Below are positions 16,937 through 24,848 of a stretch of DNA of 64,000 nucleotides, piece by piece. Numbering within the stretch: the first letter of the stretch is position 1; every line of letters begins with the position of its first letter. The translations under genes and the position numbers were made by a program. This DNA is from Betaproteobacteria bacterium (GTDB lineage Bacteria > Pseudomonadota > Gammaproteobacteria > Burkholderiales > SG8-39). The stretch is taken from positions 186,001 to 250,000 of the forward strand of contig JACPYS010000015.1 in NCBI GenBank assembly GCA_016195915.1, given 5' to 3'. The notes below the pieces were generated by a model that did no database searches, was not told the origin of the DNA, and saw only the letters and a program-made list of their open reading frames with translations.

Positions 16937-17569
16937 CTACTTTACGGGCACGGTGCCCTTGTTGAACATGTAGGTGATCGCCTTGCGGAGTTCGGCATCG
17001 CTGAGATCGGCCTTGCCGCCGCGCGCGGGCATGCCGCCGTGGCCGCCGATCGCGGAACGTACCAGCGTATCGAGTCCCTTGCTGAAGCGCGGCGTCCACG
17101 CCTCGCGATCTCCAATCTTCGGCGCGCCGTTCGTGCCGGCCTCATGGCACTTGGAGCACTGCGCCTTCACCACCTGCTCGCCGCTGCGCTCTGCGGGCTT
17201 GGCCGTCTTGCTCCTGGGTTCCACCCAATCGCCGCCTGACTGGTTGACCATGTAAGTCACGGCACGCCCGATCTCCAGATCGCTCAGATTCGGATTGCCA
17301 CCGTGCGACGGCATCTGGCGGATCCCCTTGAGTGCATGTTCGGTAAGGCTGCTCAGGCCTTGCGACGCGCGCTTGGCCCACGCGTTCTTATCACCGATTT
17401 TCGGCGCGCCATTCGCGCCGGTGGAGTGACAGGACCCGCATGTCGCCTCGACCACTTCCTTGCCGCTGCGTTCCTTGCCCTGGGCGCTCGCCTGCTGCGC
17501 CCCCATCGTCGTTATCGCAACTGCGGCGACTGCGGAAACCGCCAGCAAAACCCGCGCTTGGACGAACAT
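16937..17569 (-). CDS. Diheme c-type cytochrome (two c5-like domains)
   Basis: 210 residues from ATG 17569, chosen for the AGAAGGGG ribosome-binding site; upstream in-frame codons add nothing recognisable. Signal peptide ends near QASAQG. Two similar c5-type domains follow, with CGSCH (about residue 48) and CSKCH (about residue 140), each with a GAPKIGD segment and a distal Met in the QMPSHGG and GMPARGG regions. It is a soluble periplasmic electron carrier, probably shuttling between inner-membrane oxidoreductases and MtoA. Confidence 0.88.
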   Translation of the reverse strand: MFVQARVLLAVSAVAAVAITTMGAQQASAQGKERSGKEVVEATCGSCHSTGANGAPKIGDKNAWAKRASQGLSSLTEHALKGIRQMPSHGGNPNLSDLEIGRAVTYMVNQSGGDWVEPRSKTAKPAERSGEQVVKAQCSKCHEAGTNGAPKIGDREAWTPRFSKGLDTLVRSAIGGHGGMPARGGKADLSDAELRKAITYMFNKGTVPVK

Positions 17570-17897
17570 GGCGAACCCCTTCTCTTGGACAAGCCGCAGA
17601 GTAGCCGAAAAAAACGGACGGGAGAAGCACTCGGGCGCCTGAGAAAAAAGTACTCGGCGCGAACGCGCTAGGTGACTGAACACAAGACGAATATCCGGTT
17701 ACCACGGATTGGATGCCTGAGGAAAATGTACTTCGCGCATTTTCCCCGTTGGCGGGAGATACGCACTCGCCCGATCGCAGCGAATGAATAACGCATTGAA
17801 AACAATATTCGAATCGGCCTCGCGGTATCGATCGGCCGCGCTCTGGCATGGACGTTGCGTCGCACAGGGCGGAGACACACTGCGCAAGGAGGCGATC
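17570..17897. other. Divergent promoter region, no gene
   Basis: 328 bp between the diheme cytochrome (minus) and the first response regulator (plus). It must contain both promoters. I saw no clear FNR box or other strong operator; the stretch near 17795-17815 is locally AT-rich. The only landmark is the AAGGAGG ribosome-binding site at 17886-17892. Confidence 0.5.
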
Positions 17898-18320
17898 ATG
17901 GACGACCGGGCCAGGATACTCGTGATTGACGACGAAGAAATCGTGCGTCTGAGCTACCTCAGGAGCTTGAAGGGTCCGCACTGCAAGGTGAGTTCGGCCC
18001 TGAACGGAGAAGAGGGACTGGGCGCGATGGAACGGGATCCCTTCGACGTCGTGCTGCTCGACCTCCGCATGCCCGGAATGGATGGCATCACGGTCCTCAG
18101 GAAGATCAAGGAAAAATGGCCCGAGTGCGAAGTGGTCGTGATTACCGGCTACCCGTCCATCGAGTCCGCCAAGGAAGCCGTACGCCTCGGCGCCCACAAC
18201 TATCTGGTCAAGCCGGTCGGCCCGGATGACGTCGTCAACGCAGCCAACGGTGCGATGACGCAGAAAAAATGGGGCCTGCACAGGGAACGCGCTGGCGCGG
18301 AAGTCCGCGCGATCGCGTAG
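17898..18320 (+). CDS. Single-domain response regulator
   Basis: 140 residues from ATG 17898, preceded by AAGGAGG at 6-base spacing. A complete receiver domain: acidic pair in ILVIDDEE, phospho-acceptor Asp in VVLLDLRMPGMDG, switch Thr in VVVITGYPS and the Lys in YLVKPVGP. No output domain. Expressed just before a second receiver protein; no histidine kinase gene is nearby. Confidence 0.88.
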   Translation: MDDRARILVIDDEEIVRLSYLRSLKGPHCKVSSALNGEEGLGAMERDPFDVVLLDLRMPGMDGITVLRKIKEKWPECEVVVITGYPSIESAKEAVRLGAHNYLVKPVGPDDVVNAANGAMTQKKWGLHRERAGAEVRAIA

Positions 18321-18351
18321 TAGCTGTTGCTTCGCAAGACAGGAGATTGCC

Positions 18352-18926
18352 ATGCGTGCCTTGAGGAAAGTTCTGGTGGTCGACGACGATCCGGTCGTCG
18401 GAAAAAGTTTCGAGCGCGTGCTTGCGAAAAAAACTGCGCGGTGATCACCGCAGAGGGCGGGCAGGAAGCATTGGACAAGCTCGCCGAGGGGGACTTCGAC
18501 GTCGTCTATACCGACCTCAGAATGCCCGGAATGGACGGGCTCGAAGTGGCCGCGCGCGTGAAGCAACGCAAGCCGCGGGTCCCGGTAGTGATCGTGACCG
18601 GCTACGGCAGCGCTGCGAACGAGGCGTGTGCCAAAGTGCTGGGCGTTTCGGCATTCTTGAACAAGCCTCTTTCGCCGGAAATGATCGAGCAGAGCGCGCG
18701 GGAGGAAATGTGCGATACGCAGGCGGCCGCGGCCGGTGCGGACGCAACGGTGACCATGTCCGAACCCGCGCCGGAGGGCACCGAGAGCCGGTTGACGAAG
18801 ATCGCCCTGTTTTTCGCCGCACCCTTCATCGGGCTGGCGTATGTCATCGCCTTCCCGTTCATCGGGCTCAGCATGATTGCATGGTACGGCGGGCGGGCGC
18901 TATTCAAGCGAACCAGGGCCGACTAG
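18352..18926 (+). pseudogene. Response regulator with two C-terminal membrane helices, frameshifted in an A7 run
   Basis: ATG 18352 follows AGGAGATTGC. The first frame reads MRALRKVLVVDDDPVVGKSF and RVLAKK, then hits a stop at 18442. A -1 shift in the seven A bases at 18427-18433 restores a receiver domain: NCAVITAEGGQEALDKLAEG, VVYTDLRMPGMDGLEV, VVIVTGYGS and LNKPLSPEM. Two membrane segments follow (IALFFAAPFIGLAYVIAF and PFIGLSMIAWYGG) with a basic tail. With the shift, about 191 residues result. It could be a real mutation, a homopolymer error, or programmed -1 slippage. Receiver domains tethered to the membrane at the C-terminus are unusual. Confidence 0.75.
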
Positions 18927-19217
18927 CCGTTTTGTTGAACTGCTGACGTTTCTTGGGTAATGCCTTGACCAGGCCCCACGAGTTAACCCCGATCACGATT
19001 CGTACCCTTAACCTGTTCGATCCTTGTCAACTCCCGCGGATATCTCAGTCGAGACGGATGGGGAACGAACTGCAGCAGTACAACGCGTCAATGTGGACCA
19101 GGCATTCCATGAAGTTGAAACGCAATGCGAACTTCAAGGGCCGTACTCGTCACTGCCCGCGCGGCCTGCCGGTTTGATCTATAACAACCTTTTCTCAATC
19201 CCCGCTTGACCGAGGTA
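18927..19217. other. Intergenic region, no gene
   Basis: About 290 bp after the second response regulator and before the Fur box of hemP. Short open frames exist but none resembles a protein or has a ribosome-binding site. GC is lower than in neighbouring genes. Confidence 0.5.
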
Positions 19218-19240
19218 ATGAGAATTACCATCATTCTCAT
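19218..19240. promoter_or_regulatory. Fur box upstream of hemP
   Basis: An 8-bp perfect inverted repeat, ATGAGAAT - 7 bp - ATTCTCAT, within GGTAATGAGAATTACC and TCATTCTCAT, matching the Fur operator pattern. It ends at the base before the hemP ATG. Iron-replete cells should repress hemP here, and possibly the ftr operon downstream. Confidence 0.75.
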
Positions 19241-19429
19241 ATGCGATTGCAACTGGATAACGAGCACAAACAGCCAAGTCATGTTATCAGCGCGGCGCGG
19301 TCCGTGCGGCCGCCGAGGATTTCCAGTCAGGCTCTCCTCGGGTCCTGCGGAGAGCTAGTCGTACAACATGGTGGCCGCGAGTACCGGTTGCGCCTGACGC
19401 GAAACGGCAAATTGATATTGACCGCGTGA
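19241..19429 (+). CDS. hemP: Hemin uptake protein HemP
   Basis: 62 residues. The C-terminal half is diagnostic: SSQALLGSCGELVVQHGGRE, then YRLRLTRNGKLILTA. HemP is a small Fur-controlled regulator of heme and iron uptake genes in beta- and gammaproteobacteria. The start directly abuts the Fur box, leaving no room for a ribosome-binding site, so the message may be leaderless or use an internal start. Upstream of the ftr iron operon. Confidence 0.85.
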   Translation: MRLQLDNEHKQPSHVISAARSVRPPRISSQALLGSCGELVVQHGGREYRLRLTRNGKLILTA

Positions 19430-19756
19430 CCGCCCGGGCGGCGCAGGCGCCCCCGGTCTGAGTTGCGCGCGCGCAAGCCAGCTAGCATCCCGCCAGCCAG
19501 CCAGCGCTTTCCGATACGGGAGAGCTGGCTGATGTCGATTCCGAAATTTCCCGCGCTATGGGCCGCCGCATTTCCGGTCGTGCCCCGCGAGAGCTGTCGG
19601 CGTCGATGGTGGCAATACCGAAAGAGATACTGCGCGCGCAAAGCGCGCTCTCGCCGGACGACGCGATCTACTACGCGTCCAGCCCTGAATGTTCGACATA
19701 TTCCCGTTAACCCTGCTTGCGCGCCGCGCTTTTTGCCAATTTTGATGGAGTGGACC
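19430..19756. other. Intergenic region between hemP and ftrA
   Basis: 327 bp. A plus-strand open frame without a start codon (about 19493-19711) has fairly high third-position GC but no recognisable family, so it may be a decayed gene. The last 20 bases hold the GGAG ribosome-binding site of ftrA. Confidence 0.4.
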
Positions 19757-20308
19757 ATGCGATTTGCACCTGGCCTCGGTCTGATTGCTAATTTCGTTGC
19801 TGCTTTTTCCGCCGCATCTTCGGCACTAGCTGTCGAGTACCCAATCGGCGCCCCGCTGCAGCGTTACGGAATGGAGATCACTGCTGTCTATCTCCAGCCC
19901 GTCACGATGGAACCAGAGGGCATGATGAAACCTCCCAGTGAGTCCGACGTTCACCTGGAAGCAGATATCAAATCGCTGTCAAACAATCCAAACGGATTCG
20001 CCGAGGGCGCATGGATACCCTATCTCAAGGTGCAGTTCGAACTGAAGAAAGAGGGGTCGTCTGACAGCGTGAGCGGAAACCTGATGCCCATGGTAGCCAA
20101 CGACGGCGCGCACTACGGCGACAACGTCAAGCTCAAGGGGCCAGGCAAATACAAGCTGAAATACCGGATCGACCCGCCTTCAGCGGATCCGCATAACCAC
20201 TTCGGCCGACACACAGACCGCCTCACCGGCGTGCGGCCGTGGTTCAAACCGTTCGAAGTCGAGTACGAGTTCACCTACGTAGGCATCGGGAAGAAGGGAG
20301 GCTACTGA
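19757..20308 (+). CDS. ftrA: FtrA/P19-type periplasmic iron-binding protein
   Basis: 183 residues from ATG 19757 (GGAG 7 bases upstream). After a signal peptide (ending near SSALA), the P19/Tpd fold is recognisable: EYPIGAPLQRYGMEITAVYL, DVHLEADIKSL, WIPYLKVQFELKK, LMPMVANDGAHYGDNVKL, HFGRHTDRLTGV. The conserved Met/His/Glu residues bind copper and Fe(II). In FtrABCD it feeds iron to the FtrC permease. Its stop overlaps the next start. Confidence 0.9.
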   Translation: MRFAPGLGLIANFVAAFSAASSALAVEYPIGAPLQRYGMEITAVYLQPVTMEPEGMMKPPSESDVHLEADIKSLSNNPNGFAEGAWIPYLKVQFELKKEGSSDSVSGNLMPMVANDGAHYGDNVKLKGPGKYKLKYRIDPPSADPHNHFGRHTDRLTGVRPWFKPFEVEYEFTYVGIGKKGGY

Positions 20309-21855
20309 TGCGGCACGGCGTTTTCCTTGCATGCGCGGTAGCCCTCGCGCTCAACATTGCCTGTCCGGTTGCTCGCGCGACAACGCAGGACGAGGCCGTG
20401 CTGAAGCAGCAACTGCAACGCCTTGCCGATCGTTTGGAACGCGTGGAAAAACGTAACGCCGCGCTGGAGGCGCAACTCAAGGCATATGTCGAACGGCCGA
20501 CTTCGAAGGACGGAGGGCTCGAACGTCGCATTCAGGCCCTGGAAGGCTACAACAAGCGCCTCGAAGATGCTCTCGATACCGAGAACATTTCGGAGCGCGA
20601 GCCGGAACTGGCTACACGGCTCAAAGCGGTCGAGTACAACACTCTCGACATCAAGAAGCAGGCGAAGGTGATCGATTCGATCGAGGGCTTTGCCGCCGGC
20701 GCGAGTTTCACTTCCGTGGGCCAGCGAGCGAGCGGAGTCGATACGAAGGGGACCACGCTGAACTACCGCGCCGACATTACCGTGACCACACCGACGGTGA
20801 AGACGGGCGATATCGAGAGTAAGCTGTTCGGGCATTTTCGCGTCGGGCAGGGCCGCGGAATCGCCCCGAACCTGACTTCCTTCGTCGGTCCGAATGCCTC
20901 GTCATTTCAGCTCGGCACCGCGATCCCGCCGGAGAACAGCGCGGTACTGCTGGCGCAAGCCTATTACCGGGCCGAGATTCCGTTGCCATTCGGTGGCTTT
21001 AAACCGCACTCGCGCGAAAAGCTGACGGTCAACTTCGGCAAAATGGACCCGTTCGCGTTCTTCGACCAGAACGCGGCCGCCAACGACGAAACGCGCCAGT
21101 TTCTCGCGAGCCCGTTTGTCCACAACGCGCTGCTTGACAACCCGATGGCGGCAAACATCGGTGCCGACGGCTTCGGCTTTTCTCCCGGCGCGCGCGTGGC
21201 CTACCGCAACGAGCGCAGCAAGAACGAGCCTTGGGGCCTGTCGTTCGGCGTGTTCGGTGCCGGGCGCAGTACCAATTTTTCCGAAGGTTTCAGGTCGCCC
21301 TTCCAGATTGCCCAGGCGGAAACCACGCGGCGGTTTGGCGGACTTACCGGCAACTATCGCGCCTTCCTGTGGCGCAACGGCCAGGCGCCCACCTTCCTGC
21401 GTGACCCGAGCGACTTGAACGCGAACCTGCTTCGCCCACATCGCGGTGGCGGCGTGAATTTCGACCAGCGCGTTGACGACTATGTCACGTTGTTTGGCCG
21501 TTTGGGATGGGCGAGCGGCGATGGCCTGCCGTTCGATCGCGTGCTCGCGCTCGGCGCCGAAATCGGCGGCAGCTATTGGTCGCGCGGGGCCGACGCCCTC
21601 GGTGTCGCCTTTGGCGTCAATCGTAGCAGCGAGGAGTTCCGCAACCGCTCCGCGCGGGTGGTCGACGCGGCCGGCAGACCCGTGTTTGGATTCGCCGCGC
21701 ACGGCGCCGAGCAGGTCGCCGAAATCTATTATCGCTTCCGCGTCCACCAAAATTTCGAGATATCGCCTGACTTCCAGTTGATTCGCGACCCGGCTGGTAA
21801 CTCGGCTGCGCGGCCCCTCAAGCTAGTCGGTATCCGCATCCAGCTCAACCAGTAA
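20308..21855 (+). CDS. Outer-membrane porin within the ftr operon
   Basis: 515 residues. Signal peptide, then a coiled-coil stretch at about residues 28-115 (VLKQQLQRLADRLERVEKRN, RRIQALEGYNKRLEDAL), then a beta-barrel ending VGIRIQLNQ. Motifs such as VNFGKMDPFAFFDQNAAAND suggest a carbohydrate-selective/OprB-like porin with an N-terminal oligomerising coil. TGATG overlap with ftrA and a 5-base gap to ftrB put it inside the operon, so it probably supplies the iron substrate across the outer membrane. Substrate unproven. Confidence 0.75.
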   Translation: MRHGVFLACAVALALNIACPVARATTQDEAVLKQQLQRLADRLERVEKRNAALEAQLKAYVERPTSKDGGLERRIQALEGYNKRLEDALDTENISEREPELATRLKAVEYNTLDIKKQAKVIDSIEGFAAGASFTSVGQRASGVDTKGTTLNYRADITVTTPTVKTGDIESKLFGHFRVGQGRGIAPNLTSFVGPNASSFQLGTAIPPENSAVLLAQAYYRAEIPLPFGGFKPHSREKLTVNFGKMDPFAFFDQNAAANDETRQFLASPFVHNALLDNPMAANIGADGFGFSPGARVAYRNERSKNEPWGLSFGVFGAGRSTNFSEGFRSPFQIAQAETTRRFGGLTGNYRAFLWRNGQAPTFLRDPSDLNANLLRPHRGGGVNFDQRVDDYVTLFGRLGWASGDGLPFDRVLALGAEIGGSYWSRGADALGVAFGVNRSSEEFRNRSARVVDAAGRPVFGFAAHGAEQVAEIYYRFRVHQNFEISPDFQLIRDPAGNSAARPLKLVGIRIQLNQ

Positions 21856-21860
21856 ATCGA

Positions 21861-22214
21861 ATGACCTTCATACGTCCGTTTCGCATGCTTGCGTGGTGTT
21901 CCCTGGTTTCCCTGTCGATGCTCTCAAGTGATGCAGGATGGGCCCAAGACCTCCCGACATTCACGCTCGTCGCCCGGGACGGCAAATGGTTTCCCGAGGT
22001 ACTGGAGGTTCCAGCGAATACACGCTTCCGCCTGGAGATCACCAATCAAAACGCAGGCCCCGAGGAGTTCGAAAGCAAAGAGTTGCACAAGGAACTGGTG
22101 CTCGCCCCCGGCGTGACCCGCGTGCTCGTCTTCACGCCGATGAAACCCGGCACGTATCCGTTCTTTGGAGAATTTCATCCCCAAACGGCGCGCGGGCGCA
22201 TCGTGGCGAAGTAA
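21861..22214 (+). CDS. ftrB: FtrB-type cupredoxin-domain protein
   Basis: 117 residues: signal peptide to about DAGWAQ, then a small cupredoxin domain (FTLVARDGKWFPEVLEVPAN, FTPMKPGTYPFFGEFHP). In Bordetella and Brucella FtrB oxidises or passes Fe for the FtrC permease. Typical copper ligands are sparse (a His in the LHKEL and FHPQT segments), as in EfeO-like cupredoxins. Second canonical ftr gene after the inserted porin. Confidence 0.85.
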   Translation: MTFIRPFRMLAWCSLVSLSMLSSDAGWAQDLPTFTLVARDGKWFPEVLEVPANTRFRLEITNQNAGPEEFESKELHKELVLAPGVTRVLVFTPMKPGTYPFFGEFHPQTARGRIVAK

Positions 22215-22224
22215 GGAGCTGTAC

Positions 22225-23046
22225 ATGGGAAATGCACTTATCGTCGTGTGGCGCGAGAGCGTCGAGGCGATTCTGGTGGTCGGCATCCTGTACGCATGGA
22301 TTCGCCGCAGTTCCACGTCGGGCGTAGGACTGCGTCATCTCCTTTTGGGTACCGGCGCCGGAGTCTTGCTGGCGCTAGGCCTGGGCGCGTTGATGCTGGG
22401 GTTGCAAAGCCAGCTCGCAGGCCAGGCGCTGGACGCGTTCCAAATTGGCGTGCTGTTCGCCGCGGCGGCACTCATCGCTCAAATGGTGGCCTGGATGAAC
22501 GTCCATGGGCGCCATATCCGACATGACCTGGAAATCAGCATGACGCGGGCGGCCGAACGGGCCGGCGGCTGGTCCTGCGCGCTGCTCGCCGCTATTGCCG
22601 TTGGACGCGAAGGCGCAGAAACCGTGCTGTTCCTTTACGGTATTGCCGCTGAGAGACGGGGCAGCGAACTGTTCGACATGGTGCTCGGGTCGATGCTGGG
22701 CTTACTTTTGGCGCTCGCAACCGGAGCGTTGCTCGTTCGCGGCAGCCGCTGGGTCTCGGCGAGATTGTTCTTCGGGGTGTCGAGCGCACTGCTGCTGCTG
22801 CTCGCGGGAGCATTGGTAGTGACTGGCGTCGAGCGCCTCGTCGCCTTGGATTGGGTGCCACCTCTTGGCGAGCCGCTATTTGACATTTCGGCGGTGCTGG
22901 ACGACACCAGTACGCCCGGTGGACTGGTAGGCGCGTTCACCGGCTATCGTGCGCGGCCACCCGGCTCGGTTGTGCTGGTATTTGTTATCTATTGGGCACT
23001 GGCCTTGTGGTGGTTGCGGCACGCCGCCAAGGGAGCTGGAAGATGA
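22225..23046 (+). CDS. ftrC: FTR1-family ferrous iron permease FtrC
   Basis: 273 residues from ATG 22225 (AAGGAG upstream). Seven membrane helices and both iron-binding REXXE-type motifs: RESVEAILVVG near residue 10 and GREGAETVLFLYG near residue 133. It imports iron presented by FtrA/FtrB. Overlaps ftrD by four bases. Confidence 0.92.
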   Translation: MGNALIVVWRESVEAILVVGILYAWIRRSSTSGVGLRHLLLGTGAGVLLALGLGALMLGLQSQLAGQALDAFQIGVLFAAAALIAQMVAWMNVHGRHIRHDLEISMTRAAERAGGWSCALLAAIAVGREGAETVLFLYGIAAERRGSELFDMVLGSMLGLLLALATGALLVRGSRWVSARLFFGVSSALLLLLAGALVVTGVERLVALDWVPPLGEPLFDISAVLDDTSTPGGLVGAFTGYRARPPGSVVLVFVIYWALALWWLRHAAKGAGR

Positions 23047-24458
23047 ACGCCACGAGCTTCGCCGTCGCTTCTCCGTCTCTTTCCTCGAGCGAGTCTTCGC
23101 GGCTTGCAAAGCTCGGGGAGTGGCTGAAATCTCACCGTAACGTGATTCTTGCCGCCCAGTGGGCGGTGCTTCTCGTATATCTCGTGCTTGTTGTGGTCCC
23201 GGTTTTCCTGCCATTGCCTCAACAGGGAGCAACGATACTGGGCAATCTCACACTGTTTGCACAGTTCGCCTTCTGGGGTATCTGGTGGCCGTTCGTCATG
23301 TTGAGCATGATGTTCGTGGGACGCGTCTGGTGCGGCTGGCTATGCCCTGAAGGATTTCTCAGCGAGCAGGCGAGTCGCATCGGATTGGGGCGCACGCCCC
23401 CGCGCTGGATCAGGTGGACCGGCTGGCCATTCTTTACGTTCATTTGCATCACGGTCTACGGCCAACTGGTCAGCGTATACGAGTATCCCGAGGCATCGTT
23501 TTTGATCTTGGGCGGGTCCACCGCCGTCGCGGTCGTCGTGGGGCTGATATGGGGCAAGGGCAAACGTGTGTGGTGTCGATACCTTTGCCCCGCAAACGGC
23601 ATCTTCGGCCTGCTATCGCGTATGGCACCGCTGCACTTCCGCGCCGACACCGTTGCCTGGAAACGCTGCAAGACCGAAACCGCACCGCATGCGGAGCCGG
23701 TGAACTGCGCTCCGATGCTCAATCTTCGCCTCGCCAACAGCAACATTCGTTGCCACATGTGCGCGCGTTGCTCCGGTTACCGAAATGCGATTACCTTGGC
23801 TGGCCGCGCCCCGGGGAGTGAAATCGTAGCCCTCACTGGGCGCGACACCAATCCGTGGGAAGTTCGATTGCTTCTGTTCGGCCTGATTGGCGTTGCCAAC
23901 GGCGCCCTCCAGTGGAGCGCATCTCCCTGGTTGGTCAAGGCGAAGCTCGCTGCCGCCGAATGGCTCATGGCCCACGAGATCTTTGCCCCGCTTTCAGACG
24001 ATATCCCCTGGTGGTTGCTGACCCACTACCCTGAGATGAACGACGTATTCACTTGGTTGGATGGAGCCATAATTATTGGTTACATTGGTGCCACATCAAT
24101 TGTCGTGGGCGGTTGGATGTGGCTGTGGCTGCGCGTCGCCGCGGCGCTGCTGCGCGTTCGGGGTGATCACCTGCGCCTCGCCCATGGATTGGTTCCGCTC
24201 GCCGGTATCGGCGTATTCCTCGGCCTGTCAGCGCTTAGCGTAACGCTGCTTGCTGGCGACGGCGTGCGCGTGCCCGCGCTTCCCTGGTTACGCGGCGGTT
24301 TGCTCGGAACCGGAGCCATTGCCGCTCTATGGCTGGGGCGTAAACTCGTCGCGCGCGCGCCTGCACCGCGCGCACATCGTTTCGCGGCATGGTTGGCCTA
24401 TGCCGTAGCTACGAGCGCTGGAGTGGTCCCGTGGGTATTCATGTTTTACTTATGGTGA
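23043..24458 (+). CDS. ftrD: FtrD-type membrane 4Fe-4S polyferredoxin
   Basis: 471 residues. Membrane helices plus cysteine clusters CGWLCPEGFL, WCRYLCPANGIFG and CHMCARCSGY, the NapH/CcoG-like layout of FtrD. It probably takes electrons from the membrane pool to complete the redox step of iron import. Last gene of the ftr operon. Its 3' end overlaps a transposase remnant on the other strand by 13 bp, so the ftr operon boundary was once an insertion point. Confidence 0.88.
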   Translation: MNATSFAVASPSLSSSESSRLAKLGEWLKSHRNVILAAQWAVLLVYLVLVVVPVFLPLPQQGATILGNLTLFAQFAFWGIWWPFVMLSMMFVGRVWCGWLCPEGFLSEQASRIGLGRTPPRWIRWTGWPFFTFICITVYGQLVSVYEYPEASFLILGGSTAVAVVVGLIWGKGKRVWCRYLCPANGIFGLLSRMAPLHFRADTVAWKRCKTETAPHAEPVNCAPMLNLRLANSNIRCHMCARCSGYRNAITLAGRAPGSEIVALTGRDTNPWEVRLLLFGLIGVANGALQWSASPWLVKAKLAAAEWLMAHEIFAPLSDDIPWWLLTHYPEMNDVFTWLDGAIIIGYIGATSIVVGGWMWLWLRVAAALLRVRGDHLRLAHGLVPLAGIGVFLGLSALSVTLLAGDGVRVPALPWLRGGLLGTGAIAALWLGRKLVARAPAPRAHRFAAWLAYAVATSAGVVPWVFMFYLW

Positions 24459-24781
24459 TTCTCTGCATCGCGCAACAACCGCTCTGTCCTCAACCCGCAG
24501 TGCGACTGTAAGACCAGCCCGCGCAGCAACTGCTCCGGTACAATCGACTCGCGCTCAAACTCCGCGTGCATCCGGGCAAAGATCTCGTTCATCCCGCGAA
24601 GTGCCGTGTTCAGAATCTCCCGGATCGAACGCCGCGGATGTTCTGCCCGAACAAGATCGCCAAGCGTCACATAGGTGAACATGCTCTCCTGCGGCACATA
24701 GGCTCCACGCGACGTCGCTTGTTCAGGATCACGTACGATGCTTCTATCACCCATCGCCAAATGAATTCGGTGAAATCGCAA
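24446..24781 (-). pseudogene. IS5/IS1182-type transposase N-terminal remnant
   Basis: 111 residues. QESMFTYVTLGDLVRAEHPR, then SIREILNTALRGMNEIFARM and IVPEQLLRGLVLQSHCGLRT is the DUF772 N-terminal domain of IS5-superfamily transposases. The frame stops after LLRDAENHHK, so the DDE catalytic domain is missing. It lies exactly between the iron-uptake operon and the multiheme region. No terminal inverted repeats were identified. Confidence 0.75.
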
Positions 24782-24848
24782 TGAATGTCAACAAACTGCT
24801 CGGCGTATCGCACTAAAATTCCATGCAACCGCAAACCAGGGAACGGCA

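Noticed and set aside
19493-19711. Plus-strand open frame between hemP and ftrA
   Set aside because: No start codon or ribosome-binding site and no family resemblance, although codon bias looks partly coding; left as possible decay.
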